From positions 62,001 to 126,000 of the forward strand of contig AKCV02000023.1 of assembly GCA_000272025.2 (NCBI GenBank): a stretch of 64,000 nucleotides of DNA, in the 5' to 3' direction. Origin of the DNA: Imbroritus primus. GTDB lineage: Bacteria > Pseudomonadota > Gammaproteobacteria > Burkholderiales > Burkholderiaceae. A model generated the notes under the pieces. It saw only the letters and a list, made by a program, of their open reading frames with translations, was not told where the DNA came from and did no database searches. Position 1 is the first letter of the stretch; the number at the start of each line of letters is the position of its first letter. Shown piece after piece: positions 61,025 through 64,000 of the stretch. Made by a program: the position numbers and the translations under genes.

Positions 61025-63927
61025 GCCGTGCCCTCCCAGAATCCCTTGCGGCATAGTCCGCGCGCTTCGCAGTAACGGCAGGCCGCCTCGTCGCCGAACG
61101 CCGGCAACGGCTCGCCCGCGCGCAGCCGCACGATGTCTTCGCCCAACTGCCGTGCCAGCCAGTCCACGATGGTGGCGTAGCCTGGCAGCTCCACCGCGCG
61201 GTTGACATCCATGCCATCGCGCTCACTGTTTTCCAGTGCCACCCATGCGCCTTCAGCAACGTCGGGCTCCAGCAGTCCGTAGAACGCTAGCTGGCAATCC
61301 TCGAAAATCTCGTCCGGTTTATCGCGCAAGACACGCAGCGGCTGCGTCTTGTAGTCGAGTACCGCGAGCGTGCCGTCGCGTTGCCGGTCGAGGCGGTCAA
61401 GACGACCATGCAGGGTAAGGATATGGCCATCGTCCAGCGTCATCTCGCGCGCCCGCACGACCTCGCCTGCCTGCCATTGCCAGCCCTGCGCCTCGCGCTC
61501 GCGCTGCCAGGCAACGTAGCCGGGCATCACTTGCTCCCAGCGGTGATAGAACGGCAGCACATTGCCGTCATAGGTCAGCAAGGACTGGAAGACCTCGCGC
61601 GAAATGGCTGTCAGCAATGCCAGCCGCTCAGCGTCGCCGGCATGATCTGCCGGCGCTTCTGCAACTGCCTGGTGATAGCGCAGCAATGTGGCGTGCAATA
61701 GCTCGCCCACGGCACGCTTTTCCAGTTGTTCACTGGGCTCGTCCAGCTCCGCGAGCCGCAGCATGCGCGTGGCGAAGAACTGATAGGGGCAACGCCGCAG
61801 GGCCTGATAACCGGCGGCGCTGAGGCGGTTCGGTACCAGTGTCGGCGCGATTGGCTGCGGCATCTTCTGCGGCGTCGCGCGGGTGGTGAGTACGGGCAAC
61901 GCAACTTTCGCGGCGAGCGTCACGCCATGCGCGGCATAACGCTGGGCCAGGCGCTGCAGCCAGCCCGACAGCGCGCGCGGCTCGCCCTGGCTGCCGGTAC
62001 GCTGCCATGTCAGCACAACCTCGGCATTGTTGAGCAGCACTTCGGCCAGATCGCGCGCCTGCTGTGCAAAGCGCGCCTCGCGATCCGCCAGCCCCAGCTC
62101 ACGCCGTACGGCATTGGAGAGAAACATCAGCTCGGGTGCGGCGGATGGCAACTGGCCATCGTCGCAACCGACCACGACCACACCCTCGAAACGGCGCATG
62201 CGCGCCCCATTGAGCGGCAGCACCACGATGCGGCAGTCGCCTGCGGGCGCCGGCTCCTTGAAGACTTCGCTCTCCAGGACCACGCCAATGAGGGCGCGCC
62301 ATTCGGCCAGCGACAGCGTGACGGAGGCCATCTGCACGGCATCTCCGCGCAACCCCAGCCGCCGCAGGCATTCAAGCAGTTGCCGGCCGGCCTCGTCGGC
62401 CACGAGCGCTGCCCGCATGTCGAAATGGTCGAAGGTCTGCTCGGCCAGCGCCAGCCATGCGCCCAAGGGTCGCTTGCCGGGGTCGACCCAGCGGCTCGCT
62501 TCGTCCGCCAACTGGGCGATCAGCTCCTGCACCGCGCTGGCCTGCTGCGGCGCCTCGCCAGTGGTGTGGCCTGCGCCGGGATCGGCATACTGGCTGTCAC
62601 GCTCCGCCACCTGCTTCAGGCGCGCCCAACCCCCAGTCACGCCGTAGCGCCGGATCAACGCCTCAAGCGCACCGATGCGCTGGCTGCGCCCCTCCATTGC
62701 CGGCAGGCAATACGGGCTCTTGAGAAAATCGAGCAGCGCCTGGCTGTCGCCGCCGGTCACGACGATATCGAACCAGCGCATCAGCGCCGCAGCCGCCCGC
62801 GTCGTCGAGAGCTTCCAGCCAGTCTCATCGCTGACCGGCGCTCCGGCGCGTGCCAGCAAGGCCCGCACACGGCGCGCAACGACCCGGTCGTGCGCCACGA
62901 GCGCAAGTTGCTTGCGGCCTTCATTCAGCCAGTTGACCAGCGTCTGCGCAGCCATCAGCGCTTCGTCTTCGAAACGTGCCGCGCCGCACAGGCGGATGGC
63001 GGGCGCCGGCCAAGGCGGCTCGTCGCCTTGCGAGACACCTGCGGCACCATGGTCAGCTTCCGCATGCGCAGGTGCCTCGCGGACTTCGGCGGCGTCCGTG
63101 CGGCATTCGGGCCAGGCTTGCAACAGGGTTGCAAGTTCTGTCACCGATGCCTGTGATGGTGTAGTTTCGTTGGAGACATCCGCATGCCAGGCGTAGCCGA
63201 TCTGCAGCACCGGCACCCGCTGGGCCAGCCGCTCCAGCCACGCCTGCTCGGCATGCTCCGGCGGCGTCGGGGCCAGCCAGATGACCGGGCCATCGACCTG
63301 CTCCGCCAGTCGCGCCATGCCTTGCAGCCTCACGGGCACCGGATCGGCCCGGTCAGCCAGTGTCCGCCAGAACGCCATGACGATGCGCGATTCCTCGCCC
63401 AGGAAGCGCTCCGCCAGGGTGTCGTACCCGACCGCCAGCGCGGCCTGCAGCCGTGTCTCGTAGTCCGCGTCATCTTCGGCCGCACCGGCCCACGCGGCAT
63501 CGAGTGTCAGCCAGCGCCGCGACAGCTCATCACCGACCGTGAGCATGGTTTGCGCCAGCCCCCACGCCGCGCCTTCGCCTTGCAAGCCGAAGATCTGCTG
63601 CAGCCATGACTGCGAGCGGATCGCCTGCTGCACGGTCAGCAGCCGGGTCAGGTGCGTGCGCGGCAGCGGATCGTCCGGCAAGGGCGGTACATCGAGCAGC
63701 CAGTGGCCGAGGGTGAGGATGCGCGGCAGCAGGCCGGCCCGGCCACTTCGTGCGGCGACAGCCTGCAGCGCCTGGCGCGTGGCGGGGATCTGGGCAGCGG
63801 TCGGCACCACGACATGCGCGGCGGCAGCCGGCTGATCCTGCGCCTCAAGGTATTGCCAGGCAACCTCGGCCGCCCGTTCGAGAAAGCCCCGGCCGGGCTG
63901 GATATCGCGAGTCGTAAGCAGGCTCAT
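61021..63927 (-). CDS. addB: AddB-like PD-(D/E)XK nuclease subunit
   Basis: Partner of the AddA-like protein. The 968 residues resemble AddB of proteobacteria: an N-terminal inactivated helicase-like part that I cannot match to a P loop (VVVPTAAQIPATRQAL only), a central region (about 300-690), and a C-terminal RecB-type nuclease domain with GRLDRLDRQRDGTLAVLDYKTQ. An iron-sulfur cluster site is visible: a cysteine in LRRCPYQFFATRML (about residue 712) and C950-x2-C953-x5-C959 near the C terminus. The start is ATG 63927. It overlaps addA by 4 bp. Confidence 0.87.
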   Translation of the reverse strand: MSLLTTRDIQPGRGFLERAAEVAWQYLEAQDQPAAAAHVVVPTAAQIPATRQALQAVAARSGRAGLLPRILTLGHWLLDVPPLPDDPLPRTHLTRLLTVQQAIRSQSWLQQIFGLQGEGAAWGLAQTMLTVGDELSRRWLTLDAAWAGAAEDDADYETRLQAALAVGYDTLAERFLGEESRIVMAFWRTLADRADPVPVRLQGMARLAEQVDGPVIWLAPTPPEHAEQAWLERLAQRVPVLQIGYAWHADVSNETTPSQASVTELATLLQAWPECRTDAAEVREAPAHAEADHGAAGVSQGDEPPWPAPAIRLCGAARFEDEALMAAQTLVNWLNEGRKQLALVAHDRVVARRVRALLARAGAPVSDETGWKLSTTRAAAALMRWFDIVVTGGDSQALLDFLKSPYCLPAMEGRSQRIGALEALIRRYGVTGGWARLKQVAERDSQYADPGAGHTTGEAPQQASAVQELIAQLADEASRWVDPGKRPLGAWLALAEQTFDHFDMRAALVADEAGRQLLECLRRLGLRGDAVQMASVTLSLAEWRALIGVVLESEVFKEPAPAGDCRIVVLPLNGARMRRFEGVVVVGCDDGQLPSAAPELMFLSNAVRRELGLADREARFAQQARDLAEVLLNNAEVVLTWQRTGSQGEPRALSGWLQRLAQRYAAHGVTLAAKVALPVLTTRATPQKMPQPIAPTLVPNRLSAAGYQALRRCPYQFFATRMLRLAELDEPSEQLEKRAVGELLHATLLRYHQAVAEAPADHAGDAERLALLTAISREVFQSLLTYDGNVLPFYHRWEQVMPGYVAWQREREAQGWQWQAGEVVRAREMTLDDGHILTLHGRLDRLDRQRDGTLAVLDYKTQPLRVLRDKPDEIFEDCQLAFYGLLEPDVAEGAWVALENSERDGMDVNRAVELPGYATIVDWLARQLGEDIVRLRAGEPLPAFGDEAACRYCEARGLCRKGFWEGTA

Positions 63928-64000
63928 GATCTACCGGTGCTCCAGGCCCGCCGTCGATCACGCGGGCTATGGGTCTGATAGGGAGAATTCAAGGTTGATT
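63928..64000 (-). promoter_or_regulatory. Upstream region of addB with a sigma-32-like sequence, low confidence
   Basis: Seen on the minus strand, CTTGAAT, 13 bp, then ACCCATAG resembles the heat-shock consensus CTTGAA-N13/14-CCCAT. A divergent gene probably lies beyond the right edge. Nothing coding is visible in these 73 bp. Confidence 0.25.

Overview
The window is a stretch of bacterial core chromosome, GC-rich and densely coding, with mostly minus-strand housekeeping genes. Protein sequences and gene order (glnA-ntrB-ntrC; rlmN-pilW-rodZ-ispG-hisS-yfgM-bamB-der-hfq-hflX-hflK-hflC; surE-pcm-nlpD-rpoS; dnaX-ybaB-recR with the 4.5S RNA gene next to dnaX; an AddAB-like pair) point to a betaproteobacterium of the Burkholderiales, most like Cupriavidus or Ralstonia. 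That placement is inferred from recall, not from a search. I saw no insertion sequence, prophage, CRISPR array, integron or restriction system, and no obvious pseudogene.

Region 1 (1-12.1 kb): the 5' part of sucA (2-oxoglutarate dehydrogenase E1), then the nitrogen-control genes ntrC, ntrB and glnA, with a small secreted DUF4124-type protein between glnA and ntrB. The glnA leader has a good sigma-54 promoter match and, about 240 bp upstream of the predicted start, a perfect NtrC-type palindrome. A CinA-domain protein, an EI24/CysZ-like membrane protein, a translationally coupled sterol-desaturase-like hydroxylase and polysaccharide deacetylase-like pair, and a secreted beta-propeller protein follow.

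Region 2 (12.2-26 kb): hrpA diverges from argA with start codons only 22 bp apart, and argA looks leaderless. Then come yggX, an esterase/beta-lactamase-like hydrolase, rpiA diverging from tal, a sirtuin, rlmB, rnr and a tRNA-Leu(CAG) with a near-ideal promoter and terminator. Region 3 (26-44 kb): a phosphoribosyltransferase, purA, hisZ, hflC-hflK-hflX-hfq, der, bamB, yfgM, hisS, ispG, rodZ, pilW, rlmN and ndk, all on the minus strand. They join GTP metabolism, envelope assembly (BamB, YfgM, RodZ, PilW), FtsH control (HflKC) and RNA handling (Hfq, HflX, Der).

Region 4 (44-64 kb): a Bax-inhibitor-1 family membrane protein, rlmD, a PolB-like exonuclease, rpoS, nlpD, pcm and surE (stationary phase and repair), a GTG-started quinone oxidoreductase, an easily missed 31-residue membrane protein, a LysR regulator 1 nt downstream of recR, ybaB, dnaX, the 4.5S RNA gene, and an AddAB-type double-strand-break repair pair. 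No new multi-gene system is evident. The most useful leads are regulatory or small: the glnA control region, leaderless argA, the 31-aa ORF at 52204-52299, a palindromic operator before the quinone oxidoreductase, a metal-ligand substitution in the deacetylase, and a 9-bp in-frame repeat in rodZ.
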